A stretch of 64,000 nt of DNA from Larix kaempferi (lineage: Eukaryota > Streptophyta > Pinopsida > Pinales > Pinaceae): positions 11,756,501 to 11,820,500 of the forward strand of contig BSBM01000436.1 in NCBI GenBank assembly GCA_027924585.1, read 5' to 3'. The translations under genes and the position numbers were made by a program. Below the pieces are notes generated by a model. It ran no database searches. It was not told the DNA's origin and was given only the letters and a program-made list of their open reading frames with translations. Shown piece after piece: positions 1 to 10,173 of the stretch (within the stretch, counting starts at the first letter, position 1; every line of letters begins with the position of its first letter).

Positions 1-1615
1 GATGCAAGTGTTGGACCTGGTGGGGGTTGTTGATACGTCTGTGCGACAGGTGGTTGATTTGCCGTAGGTGCTGCTTGTGGCGGATAATAAGTGGGAGGGG
101 CTTGAGAGGCTACAGGAGCGTGCGCGACCTGCTGGTGGTAATATGGTTGAGGTGCAACCGGAGGAACGTCAGTGGGGGATGCATGGCCGAAGCACTGAGG
201 TGGACATGAGGGTCCATGGGAATGGCGGTTATTCACCATGGGAGCATACGAATTGGTTGCTCCAGAGTGGGATGTAGCCCATGAAAGGTCGGGGCCATTA
301 CTAGTACGTGTCATGGAAAAGGGTTGGTTATGCGATGCAACATGGCCAATGATTCCATTGGCGGCATGGGATGCCCTCGACGCATCGTTTCGAGAGAAGT
401 CGCCGTGAGGAGCGTTGGGTATAATGGTATATAGGTAACCATACTGGGCGTAGATAAGGTCTAACTGCTGGGATTTTAAGATGTCTTCTTCTTCAGACTG
501 GGGTCGTTCGGATGCCACATCCTTAGCGATGATGGGAAGGAGAGATTTGAGAAACCAATCTAGGAAGATATGGTCATCTAACTTGATTTCTCATAGGCTT
601 CGGCATCAATGCCACTCATGAATGTGGTCAGTGATGTGGGTGGTCGTACTCTATCTGCAAGATAGTAGGATCTCAACTCTCGCGTCATAGCAGACAGGTA
701 ACTGAAAGAACTGCAGGAAGGTCGAGGCGAGGGAAGTAAAGGTGGCATGGGTCCCATGGGGCTGCTCGATGTACCACTTCGATGCAGAGCCAGTGAGAGT
801 TCATTGTAACAGGTGGAGTGGGACAGAGTCATCCACTATGGAGTTGGAGGAACACCATAGATGGAAGGACATAATGTGATTTTGTGGGTCTTCACCTACC
901 TTGCCCTCAAACTTGGGGATGTCTGATGGGAGTTTGGTAGGCATGTGAGGCCACGTGGGATCATGTCTGATGGTATCATTGGTCAATCTGTCCAGGTCAG
1001 GAAGGTTGAGACTAGCCATGAATGGAAAACTAGTAGAACGATGTGACATGCTGGTGGTGGCGGCCATGTTGGGGCCGATGCCCCCAAGTGTTGGGGTTGG
1101 GTTTGTGATATGGATGTGACCCCCAAACGGGGGGGTGGAGGTGGTATGGGAGGGTCCTGCGCCACTAAGCGTAGTGTGATTCAAGAGTGGGGTTGGGTTG
1201 GGTATGCTAGCTACTGGAATTGGCACAGTGACTGGAATGGTGGGTGTGGGCCCCATCAAGGGCATACCCAAAGCAGGTGTGGTGGCTGGGGTGGTGTGGA
1301 CACACCACCAAGGGTCCCTACAAAGAAAGGGTTGGAAGTCATGCCATCCATGGGGCTGGTTAGTGCAGTGTAAGTGAGGTTTTTGGACTCTGCCTCAGAA
1401 TCAAATGTGAAGTAAGGGGCGTCAGAGCCAAGGGACGGAGCTCTATGGCGTCGACGAATGGATTCGAGTGACGAAGCTCTAGGTCTATGATGAGTGGTGT
1501 CGAGTGATGCATCTCTAAGTCTATAACAGGTGATGTCAAGTGAACCGTGTTGCGGGGGCTCGCCCCAGAGGCACCAAGAGTGTCTCGGGGACTCAATTGT
1601 GACAGATGGTGTCAA
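1..1615 (-). pseudogene. gag (capsid region) of element B, frameshifted
   Basis: This would encode the structural polyprotein of a Ty3/gypsy element. A proline- and serine-rich N-terminal part (1615-950) is followed by a typical plant gypsy capsid segment. That segment contains PKFEGKVGEDPQNHIMSFHL and then WCSSN and DDS at 930-830 (residues about 110-150 of the second frame), followed by words like KWYIEQPHGTHATF, FFQLPV and DHIHEWH in a shifted frame near 830-600. From about 545 down to position 1 the frame stays open with SLLPIIAKDVASERPQSEEE, LIYAQYGYLYTIIP and a proline/glutamine-rich tail, and it is cut by the window edge. At least two frameshifts and several stops (around 1260, 830 and 600) make it non-functional. 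The family call is firm; the exact start is not known. Confidence 0.85.
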
Positions 1616-1820
1616 GTATCTAGGGGTTGTGTTAAGTTAAAAACAGCTCAAAAACCCTAATGCAGTCGAGTGTGCAGAAAGAGAGCGCAAGAAATACGGC
1701 ACTCAGGCCAACAACCAGCTCAAAATGCTCACTGTAATAGTTGTGCTACAATAAGCAAAGCATCAACAATAATGGTCAGAATACCAACAAGCAGCAGGTT
1801 TCCTAAAAATAAAAATAGTG

Positions 1821-3857
1821 GACTCTGTAATGTCCCTTATTAGGAATTTTATTAAAATTGCAATTTTCCACTTTTTTTCCCTAGTTCGACCTTTGACTAG
1901 TTTTGATCTCTAGGTCCCAAATTTGCCCCAAATGATACCAAATCTTCTGAGAAGGTATATGAATGATATTAGAACATAAATATGTGTTTCAGGTATGCCT
2001 TTGGACCTTTAAAATACTTCTGCAAATCCTCTTTCAATTCTGATCAATGTAGGTAACTTTACTAGTGATTTTCCTTTGACTAGTATTGGCCTCTAGGTCT
2101 CAAATTGACTCCAAATGCCTTCAAATCTTCAAGGAAGGTGTATGAATGATATTATAACTTGAATATGATGTTTATGGATGACATATGTCCACCAAAATAC
2201 CTCTGAAAACTCTCTTAATATTCTGGACCAATTATGCAATTTTACTAGTAATTTGGGGTTCAAATCCCCATGGGGTAAGTACTGAAAATGGCTTCCCAAA
2301 TGCCTCCAAACCCACTCAAATTTATGAAAAGAGGTATGTAATGTGTTAAGTATTTTATTAAAGTTTCATATTCACCATTAATGTATTATTACAATTGTTC
2401 TCACCCTCTCCCATTCAACTGCAAAAATCCCCAATTCGACCCTTGGGGAAATGGCACTATTTCACCTCCCAATACAACTAAACTGAGTAAAAATGCTTCA
2501 AATGCTTAAGTGCAGTACATGAAACTTGTAGAAGACATCCATGGCAGTATATTGATCACAAATATATCAGAGAATCATCCATTCATTCGAAATAATCATC
2601 AATACATTGGCTCACAACAAGGTAGTGGGGAAATGGCATTGTTCTTCCATTAAAAATGAGATTTATACATTTCTACTTGGAATTTCGACCTGAAAATTTT
2701 TGGAGATGAAGAACAGAGTATTTAATTCATATTACAAAATAAATGGGGCATTAAAATCTTCCCCAAAGAGTACAATATCTCACCAAAAACGCCCTCCCTC
2801 AAGGATCAAGAATATGCCATCAAAACTGGAAATGGTTGAAGGAGTGAGCTGCAATAGAAGAAACCATGAGCTGCCCTGTAGCTTACACCTGCAAATAAAG
2901 ACTCCATTAAAGCTCCAAATGAAAGGTCTGAATGGCCTTTCCAATTACCAACTTGGATGGGAATCTTTCACCCTCGAAATTGGCTAAGGGAAGAAACTAG
3001 TCATCCACTAACTCTCCCTCTTCACAAATGCAATTGCAAATTCTACAAATGATCAAAATCTGGTTTCATTCTTTGTTATTGACATTTATAAAGCTCTAAT
3101 TTCCTCCATGGGTCGAATTCCTTCCAAGAGACTCATGCCAACTCAAGTTGGGAAGAGATTCCAAAGAACGCCACTTGTACAACAATTCATAGTTTCCCGC
3201 TTCCACCAAATCACATGTGGAAGCATCTTAGCTGCCCTAACACCCTTGAGCACCCTCTTGGAGTCTATTTTTAGCCCTGACATGTCATATATGTCATATG
3301 TCAGCCTTCAGGTCTGATTTGTGTCATAGGTGTCATAGCATCTTCATCATTGTTGTCATAGAGCTAGGGAATCTAACCCAAGTGTCTCACTAACTCCAAA
3401 TTGCCTCTTCCTCTTCCATGGGAGTTACTCTTCCTCTATATTTCGACCTTGGATGAGTCATGCCATGAATAATACCTTTTGGAATCCCCCAAGTATGTTA
3501 CCATTCACCTTGAATTCGAATTGGTGAGAGAATGATGCCAAGTGTAGTGGGGAAATCTAGCCATATGTGGGTCCCACTTCCTCCATGTATCTTCATGATC
3601 AAATGCCACTTTGATTTTCACTTGTATATATTTATTTAGATCCTTTATTAAATATTTATGCCACTCTAATGTTCAAACATCATTTATTATCCCCATTATT
3701 CCAAATCCCAAAGCTTCCACCCCAAACCTAGGAAACTAGTAATTTTCCTCCTTGGCAATTATTTGACCTTTAACATCAATTTTACAAACTCTAATGAATA
3801 TGGCTAATGTGATTAGGCCATTGTGACCCAATTCCAAATTTGGGACATGACAGACTC
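1821..3857. repeat. Solo LTR (2027 bp) with 5-bp target duplication GACTC
   Basis: The repeat occupies 1826-3852. It begins TGTAATGTCCC and ends GGGACATGACA, a near-perfect terminal inversion as expected for LTR ends. GACTC is present on both sides (1821-1825 and 3853-3857). Joining the flanks restores the continuous leader of element B, so this is a solo LTR and not the LTR of B. No reading frame, primer site or coding motif was seen inside. The ends resemble those of the solo LTR at 49904-51198. The unusual length suggests a large-LTR gypsy family; the family itself is not recognised. Confidence 0.8.
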
Positions 3858-4440
3858 GCTAAACCAAAGGGAGGTAAGGGAGCATGCAAACACCTAGCTA
3901 AATAGTATTTTGATTCAACCAAACATATCCTCTGTAAGGTGATGAAATCCAATTTAGACAATATGGATAGTAGAACCAAGTGCTAAGGGTATCCCCCTAC
4001 CGGGAGGGACACTGGGTAAGACAATCCTAGAAGAAAGGAAACTAAGATACCCCGTTCATGACACATCCAGAAAAGGTGAATCTGCAGCTCCGAACCTATC
4101 ATCGTGTGGGCCTAAAAGGAATCACCACACGCGGACCAACGAGTAGGTAGCCTTCGGTTACTGAATGGATTGCGGTATTCCACTCAGACCTCTGAAACCA
4201 ATCTGACTACTTCAACCCTCCTAAGGGAGAGGCCCTCTGATAAACTGGTTGTGACCATGTCAAAAAATACTAGGGGATTTTGGTATCCTAAAGGACAACC
4301 ACTATGTCTGAACTGTAAGTGACCGAGGGGTGTTATTTGGATGCCTATCCCCTCTATCCTACCTAACTACAATATTCTTATGTGTTCACCAAGTGGGGTT
4401 AGAATGTTGGTTGTGTTAAGTAGTTTTTTAAGGCTCACTT
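3858..4440 (-). other. Conserved leader block of element B (shared with G2)
   Basis: Non-coding 5' leader. Its reverse complement aligns in order with the G2 leader at about 28380-28900. Shared words include GGATAGGCATCCAAATAA, GTGGAATACCGCA.TCCA, CATGAACG, and TTGGATTTCATCACCTT. The two copies are clearly homologous but diverged. No open reading frame is shared between the copies, which argues for a structural or regulatory leader and against a gene. Confidence 0.7.
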
Positions 4441-4734
4441 GAATTAGGTGACAGATTGTGTGCGTGTGAGGTAATGAACCCAATCAAAAGTGCCACGCAT
4501 GGGAAAATTTTTAACCAATAATAATGCAGAAATTTAACTTGCAATGCAAAATTTTCTTTTTTAATGTAAATGCTTAAACTTAAAAATTCTGTAAATGGAA
4601 TAGAAAGCCAACTGCAAAAAAAGGCTGTAGGTAACTATGGCTGCAGAAAGGACAGGTAGCTGTTCAGGTGTAGAAAATATTGCAGAAAAATTCTGGATTC
4701 AAAAAAAGGGTAAAAATGCAGAAAAAGATCACGG

Positions 4735-5140
4735 GTTTGTGGCTAAAATGCGCGGTCTGGAGCGTGGCTGTAAGGGTGAAACCTGTGGCCGAAATGCGCG
4801 GTCTGGAGCACGGCCGTAGGGGTGAAACTTGTAGTTGGATCGCGGGTCTGTGGCCAAAATGTGCGATCTGGAGCGTGGTTGTAGGGGTGAAACCTGCGGT
4901 CGGATCGTGGGTTTGGGGCCAAAATGCATGGTCTAGGGTGCAGCAAAAGGGTAGAAAGCTGCGGTCTGGGTCGCGGGAAAGAGGCAGAAAGCGACAGTCA
5001 GGTCGCAGAAAAACGGCAAGAAGTTGCGGTTTGGGCCATGGGAAAAAGGGCAGAAAGTTGCGATCTGGATTGCAGAAAAATGGCCGAAAGCTGCGATCTG
5101 GGACACAACTGCGAGGAATAGAACCGTTGTTTGCGGCAGA
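4735..5140. repeat. Tandem minisatellite in leader of element B
   Basis: Two related repeat types follow each other. At 4750-4935 there are about four units of roughly 55 bp with the words GGTCTGGAGCGTGG and GGGTGAAACCTG. At 4950-5130 there are about five shorter units of roughly 33 bp with AGAAAGYTGCGGTCTGG. The region is GC-rich compared with its surroundings. Open frames across it (for example 4680-5156) come from the repeat structure and carry no recognisable domain. Tandem repeats in untranslated regions are common in large plant gypsy elements. Confidence 0.8.
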
Positions 5141-5240
5141 AAACCCAACTGGCTAAAGCCATAGCCGAACAGGGAAAACAGAAAAATACTTGCAGAAAAT
5201 AAAAACTTTTAAATTTTTAACCAGAAATTCAAAGGCCAAT

Positions 5241-5253
5241 AGTGGAGTCGCCA
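5241..5253 (-). other. Primer-binding site of element B (tRNA-Arg type)
   Basis: The minus strand reads TGGCGACTCCACT four bases inside the LTR end at 5258. This matches the complement of a plant tRNA-Arg 3' end including CCA. The G2 element has the same site at 26611-26623. Confidence 0.8.
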
Positions 5254-5257
5254 AAAC

Positions 5258-6017
5258 TGTAGCTAGGGTTTTCACCCTAGCTTGTGCAAATGAACACTTA
5301 ATAAGGAGAAGGGCCTCCTTAGTAGCAATTCAGTAAAACAGTAAAATTTGACAGTAAAACAAAATAAAATCTAAGCTAACATGTGCATCAACTGAAAATA
5401 AAAAGACAATAATATAATGGGAATTTTTCTTTGTATTAAAAATGAGAACAAAGTTATATTTACCTCAAATATGGAGGTTGGTGGAGCTCTTGCAGTAGTC
5501 CAGGAGGGTTGCTTCCATGCTCCAATGGGTTCCTTCTCCTTCTTCAAGGTGCTTGGATGGTGGGCCAAAGGGGTACTCAAATGGGAAAACTAGCTCCAAT
5601 GGTGAACTAGGGTTTCAAGAGTGATTTTGGCAAAGTGAGGATAGGATAGATTATGGATATCAAATGGGAAGCCTCCATCACCTACTTATAGGTTTTTTAG
5701 TGGTGGAGTGTTGACCCATGGTTTTGGGTACCATATGGTTTAGTTCAATTGTTTTAGGGTTTTTGCTTCCTTTTTTCCTCTTTTTCCTCTTTTTTATTCC
5801 CTTTTATTTGATTTTGGGGAATTTAGGGCCCTTTTAGAGGATTTTTGCTATCTTTTGAGGAAATTTAAATTAATTTTGGGGGAAAAGGGGGTTTTTTGGC
5901 CTTTTGGTGGCTTTTTAATGGTTTTTGAGGTTTTGGAAGCAAGGATGGTGGGAAAAATAGACAAATGAGTCATGTGGTGAGGGAGATCAGATAATGAGCA
6001 CTTTTTGGGTGTTAACA
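5258..6017 (-). repeat. 5' LTR of element B (760 bp)
   Basis: On the minus strand the LTR starts TGTTAACACCC at 6017 and ends at CTACA (5258), followed by a 4-base spacer and the primer site. The outer flank beginning CCCCC at 6018 continues as decayed Helitron coding sequence. It is therefore an insertion site, although it resembles a polypurine tract. The partner 3' LTR lies outside the window, so the target duplication cannot be tested. Confidence 0.75.
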
Positions 6018-6872
6018 CCCCCAGTTTGAGAGAAGGTCATGTTTTGCAAGGCCTATGTGTTTAGTGAAGGAACATAAGGGAATATATAAAAGAAACTCAC
6101 TCCAACCAAATTCAAGAAAGGCATTGGAATCTTTGTATGGAATTGAAGTAAAGTGCAACTAGACATGGATGATTGTAGGGACAGTTCTCTTCTTCCACTT
6201 TTTAGTTTTGTGTCCCTGGTTATATGACCATTGTTATGCAAGGTCTATAAGACATAAAGGATCCAAAGTTGGAGGGTGTTACAAGTAGGCATCCATGAAA
6301 TTGGAGACAAATAAGCAATCGACCGAGTAAGGAGATATGCGATGGAATATTTGGAAACTAACATTTAGTTCAATGAAGGACCGAGTGCATCTGACAAAGG
6401 CTATTTTTTGCATCATATGGCAAGTTTATTGAGCACTGATGTCTCAGACAACAATTTCTTATGAGTGCAAATGATGATAGGCATACGAGGTTGGGTCCTA
6501 TGGACATGTTGTAGTTCTAATTCTATTCAGCATATGATGACAGGTCTCTGATTTTCCCTCTACTTTGGAAGCATATTTGGATATGTATTTTAATACAACA
6601 TAATGTGAGAGAATTGGTTGGCAATCCACATTTTCTTGTATTGTTTGAATTATGCTAGGATTATGGATGTTAAGACGAGTATCATTATGTGATGGGTGAT
6701 TTTTTTACCCTTTTCATCAATGTAAGTGATGATTCATGTTGTACATTCCAAAGGCACTTGTTTCTACATTCAATTGTATTCCATTTTTTTAGTATACATG
6801 AATGTTTAGTGCACTTTTTATGTCTTTGTACTCGCTTTAAGAGTTGTTCATAGTCCTGAAGTGGGTTGGATG
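6018..6872 (-). pseudogene. Helitron Rep gene, C-terminal part of the Rep-like region
   Basis: This continues the Rep gene of 10174-12305 beyond the copia insertion. In shifting frames the minus strand reads DYEQLLKRVQRHKKC directly next to the insertion (6865-6800), then NPITHNDTRLNIHNPS, LKYISKYASKVEG near 6580, a block like RDISAQ.TCHMM near 6440, and PTIIHV...FLEFGWSEFLLYIPL near 6180-6080. These are the conserved words of the Helitron replication initiator between the HUH nuclease and the helicase. Many stops and frame changes make it dead. The helicase would follow on the minus strand but is absent, because element B begins at 6017. Confidence 0.8.
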
Positions 6873-7307
6873 TGTGAGATTTTCAATTACGAGGAACTAG
6901 ATTTAGATTTTCAATTGTATTGCAGCTCATGAGTGAGGTAAATGGAATGTAATGATGGATTTAGAAGGTTAGATATGATGTGGAGGTCGAATTGGTCAAG
7001 TGGCAAAAGATTCCAAGTAAACTAGCTTTATCTTTTCCACTAGAAAGCAGAAAAAATAGAACAAAGCTAACTAAAACTGGATAATGTCTTTCTAATTCAG
7101 GAATGGAATAAAATCAGACAGAATCCAAGGAAATCTTATCCAGAATCTATCCAAATTCATTTTTGAGAATGAGGATAGCATGTGGTCCACTAAAAGACAA
7201 AACTGGCCTATTCTACCTAGTCAAAACTCAGGAAATTAATCATAAATGATTAATTAATTTTATCCTAAGTCTAGAATTACATAGTGGGTTTTTTAAATGT
7301 TCCAACA
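6873..7307 (-). repeat. 3' LTR of element C (435 bp, internally deleted)
   Basis: Begins TGTGAGATTTTCAATTA and ends AATGTTCCAACA, like the right LTR, but is about 245 bp shorter. The missing block is replaced by a short copy of the nearby AGATTTTCAATT word, which looks like filler DNA from repair of a break. Confidence 0.9.
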
Positions 7308-7318
7308 CCCCCCCTTAA
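7308..7318 (-). other. Polypurine tract of element C
   Basis: The minus strand reads TTAAGGGGGGG immediately before the LTR start, the expected position for the plus-strand primer. Confidence 0.75.
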
Positions 7319-7532
7319 GCCTAACTTTATGTGATGGGAATTTAGAAAAATATCAGAAATATAGGGCCCAAGCAACAAGGCTTATGGTCACCCCAATACA
7401 AAAATAACTAGTCCATGTAAACCAAGGAAACAGGGAAAACCTCATGGGAACAAAACCCTCCCTCAAAAATGGACATGCTTGATGTCTTCATCCTGTCATG
7501 TTGCTCATTTGAATGAGCTGAATGGGCTGCTT

Positions 7533-8252
7533 CTAAGTAACTGACTTGATGAAGAGATTATGGATGTCATGATCATGCATCAGTGCATCGATGTTGTGTA
7601 GACAAGAACCATGTGTTGAAGCTCTATGAAGTTCATCTTCTAATGATGGAGGAGCATCAAATGAATTTTTCTTGCTGCTGTAATGTACATAATCAAATCT
7701 GAAAACATAATCAATGATGGAAAGAAGATCTATGCACACTCCTTCCCAAGGAGAAACAATGAACTCAACAAGATCAATTTCTTCTGTAGCTGCAATGTGG
7801 TGTACTAGTTCTTGTACTTTCTTCTCAAACTGATGTAGAACCTTTCTGATATTTAAAATGAGATCATGCAGCTTTGAAATATTAGAATGTAAGTCATATG
7901 GAGCAGCAACCAATAAATATGTGGAGTCTCCATGATCGAACATAATTTCAGTAGAAAAAAATTGAGAAACTAGATCACCCGGACAGCTGAGCGAGCCTAG
8001 AGAGTGTGAGGACTTGAATTTTGAACCATGAGTGATGGGGTCATGTCCATATGTGTGGAATATCAATCCAAATAATTCCAAAACAATGGCTGTCCAACCA
8101 ATGAAAGATATGCAAGACAAAAGTGCAACAGAGGCAAGTGACACAGTGTAGGAAAACATAGAATTGTGTAGTTTCTTAACTGGAGAACTTGGGGTTTGTA
8201 GGGTCTTTTGTGAATCCAAAGGTTGGGAATATGATGTGGGATATGTAATGAC
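7533..8252 (-). CDS. Unrecognised 228-240-residue domain in place of pol (element C)
   Basis: This stretch is open for 240 codons with no stop, in the same frame as gag, and follows a single amber codon. An internal ATG at 8219 would give 228 residues. The first 70 residues hold two hydrophobic stretches (about residues 20-40 and 41-58 from that ATG), suggesting membrane insertion. The middle is helical with heptad-like leucines (ISKLHDLILNIRKVLHQFEK) and the C-terminus is acidic and histidine-rich. No protease DSG, integrase, RT or RNase H motif is present. It could be a captured host sequence, an accessory or envelope-like domain, or a fast-evolving gag extension. No function can be assigned from sequence alone. 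Confidence 0.5.
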   Translation of the reverse strand, partial: VITYPTSYSQPLDSQKTLQTPSSPVKKLHNSMFSYTVSLASVALLSCISFIGWTAIVLELFGLIFHTYGHDPITHGSKFKSSHSLGSLSCPGDLVSQFFSTEIMFDHGDSTYLLVAAPYDLHSNISKLHDLILNIRKVLHQFEKKVQELVHHIAATEEIDLVEFIVSPWEGVCIDLLSIIDYVFRFDYVHYSSKKNSFDAPPSLEDELHRASTHGSCLHNIDALMHDHDIHNLFIKSVT

Positions 8253-9413
8253 CTACATATCAGACTGTAAATCATCTTCTAAATCAGAATCTAAAATATT
8301 TGAATGATGGTGGAAATACCTTTCAGAAGACAAGTCAGAAGCTAGTAAAAAATGACTAGTTTTGAGAGTAGACTTGGATGAACTGACTGAATATTGTTCC
8401 AAGGAAGAGGTGGAGGTTTTTAATTCTGATATATCAGAATGTGAATCAATATCAGATACATCAGAATTATATTTCACTCTAGCACTCAAAGCATAAACAT
8501 TATTACCTTTGGGAGAGGCTTGGAGACAGAGTTCTTGTTCTATAGCAACCTTGCCTTGTTCTTTCTTTGCAAAGTCAGGAACATCTATGTTATGCTCTTC
8601 AACTATCTTGGCCATGATGTCCAATTTCTTCTTGAAGCAAGATTTCTCAGGATGAGTGCCTTTGCAGCAATAAGTACACTTGGGCTTCTCCTTCTTCATC
8701 TTCTTGGATTTGGAATCTCCATCAGAATCCTCTTCATTTGGAAATATCTTCTGTTTGGATTTGTCATTCCTGAAACTCTTTGCTCCATGAGAAACAAGTG
8801 AAAAGTATTTGGAGGGTGATTGATCTCTCATTTGGACCAGCTTGTCTTTTTCTTAAGTGAGCGAATCAATGAATGCATCCAAGGTTGGAATCTTCCACTT
8901 GGGAACTGCAAGTCTTGTAGAATGAAAAGTAGACACAAACACTGAGTATTCAGAGCTCAGTTTTGACAGAATGGTAAGGATTAATTGCTCATCCTTCTTC
9001 TCTATACCACATTGCTTGAGTTGAAGCACTAGGTTCTTGAATTTTGAGATGAAATCCTCCATAGAATCGAAATTACTTGGACTAAGAGAGATCAACTCAA
9101 TCTCCAACAAATGACCTCTGAGCTCATCCTGTTTTCCAAAGAGAGACTCTAGCTTTGTCCACACTTCATTTGGAGTTGATAGAGAATCGATATGGAATAG
9201 AAGATCTGGAGATATAGAGAGACAAAGTAAACCATAAGCTTCATCAATCCTATTGAACCATTTGTATTTTAATGCAACAGCTCCTGGCTCAGTTTCAAGC
9301 CCCATAGTGACTCTATACAATCCTTTGCTCCGAAGCTAGATGATCATATGCGCCTTCCAGTCAAAGAAATTGAAGGGAGTGAGAGTCACAACTTTGGCTT
9401 GATTTTGCTCCAT
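7533..9413 (-). pseudogene. gag-X polyprotein of element C, three in-frame stops
   Basis: One frame of 626 codons runs from an ATG at 9411-9413 to 7533, broken only by stops at 9336-9338 (TAG), 8853-8855 (TAA) and 8253-8255 (TAG). Residues about 1-190 form a copia-type gag capsid (UBN2-like) with words such as LKYKWFNRIDEAYG and SLFGKQDELRGHLLEIEL. A zinc knuckle CTYCCKGTHPEKSC (C-x2-C-x4-H-x4-C) follows near 8680-8640. An acidic, serine-rich linker comes next, then a domain I do not recognise (8252-7533). Because each stop differs by one base from a glutamine codon, recent inactivation is likely. The gag assignment is firm. Confidence 0.85.
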
Positions 9414-9481
9414 ACTGATGCGCTCCTGGTAATGGTAATACCTGCAAAAAACACTCTTGGAAATTGTTTTGAATCAAGCTA

Positions 9482-9493
9482 GCTCTAATACCA
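9482..9493 (-). other. Primer-binding site of element C (tRNA-iMet type)
   Basis: The minus strand reads TGGTATTAGAGC directly after the LTR end at 9494. This is one base different from the standard plant initiator-methionine primer site. Confidence 0.85.
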
Positions 9494-10173
9494 TGTGAGA
9501 TTTTCAATTACTAGGAACTAGATTCATAAGACAATTTCACCATGGAATATTTTAGACAATGAGAGAAGAAGAATAGAGAGAATAAATTATGGAAAACACT
9601 CTGTATATTATTCATTGATATTGTAACAATATATAATACATCCTCCATGGTGAAAAACGAATTTCTTTGAAGCAATATGGAAAGAGCAAAAAGAAAAGGC
9701 TTAGAAAAGACAAAAAAAAAAACCTAGGTGGCAAAAGCAGTTTCCAAAACTATGCTAGAGGCTCACGAATTTGGCAAGTATGGTATTGCAGCTCATGAGT
9801 GAGGTAAATGGAATGTAATGTTGGCTTTAGAAGGTTAGATATGATGTGGAGGTCAAATTGGTCAAGTGGCAAAAGATTCCAAGTAAACTAGCTTTATCTT
9901 TTCCACTAGAAAGCAGAAAAAACAGGACAAAGCTAACTAAAACTGGATAGTGTCTTTCTAATTTAGGAATGGAATAAAATCAGATAGAATCCAAGGAAAT
10001 ATTATCCAGAATCTATCCAAATTCATTTTTGAGAATGAGGAAAGCATGTGGTCCACTAAAAGACAAAACTGGCATATTCTACCTAGTCAAAACTCAGGAA
10101 ATTAATCATAAATGATTAATTAATTTTATCCTAAGTCTAGAATGACATAGTGGGTTTTTTAAATGTTCCAACA
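9494..10173 (-). repeat. 5' LTR of element C (680 bp)
   Basis: Begins TGTGAGATTTTCAATTA on the plus strand and ends AATGTTCCAACA, followed by the target duplication GGATG. It carries the full-length version of the sequence that is shortened in the left LTR. Confidence 0.9.

Larger units (their letters stand above)
1..6017 (-). mobile_element. Element B: Ty3/gypsy LTR retrotransposon, 5' part, runs off left edge
   Basis: Read on the minus strand, the order is LTR (6017-5258), a primer site matching the tRNA-Arg 3' end (5253-5241), a leader with tandem repeats, then gag (1615-1). Protease, RT and integrase would lie beyond position 1. A separate solo LTR (1826-3852) sits inside the leader. The leader blocks at 3853-4440 and 1620-1825 match, in reverse, the leader of element G2 at 28380-29160, so B and G2 belong to one family. 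The LTR ends TGTTAACAC...CTACA, and its outer edge lies against Helitron coding sequence, so B was inserted into the Helitron. The tRNA-Arg primer site suggests a Tat-type lineage; that assignment is inference. Confidence 0.85.
6873..10173 (-). mobile_element. Element C: non-autonomous Ty1/copia element (gag plus unknown domain)
   Basis: A complete 3.3-kb element. It has a left LTR (6873-7307), a right LTR (9494-10173) and the target duplication GGATG at 6868-6872 and 10174-10178. The minus-strand primer site TGGTATTAGAGC (9493-9482) is of the tRNA-iMet type, and a purine tract of seven Gs lies at 7308-7314. Only gag and an unrecognised C-terminal domain lie inside. No protease, integrase, RT or RNase H motif was found, so it must depend on enzymes supplied by another copia element. 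It interrupts the Helitron Rep gene precisely. Confidence 0.9.

Noticed and set aside
4680-5156. 158-codon plus-strand frame with basic repeats
   Set aside because: Produced by the minisatellite in the element B leader, antisense to the element.
6018-6030. Purine-tract-like CCCCCAGTTTGAG next to the element B LTR
   Set aside because: The sequence continues as Helitron Rep coding text, so the LTR border is an insertion edge and not an internal tract.
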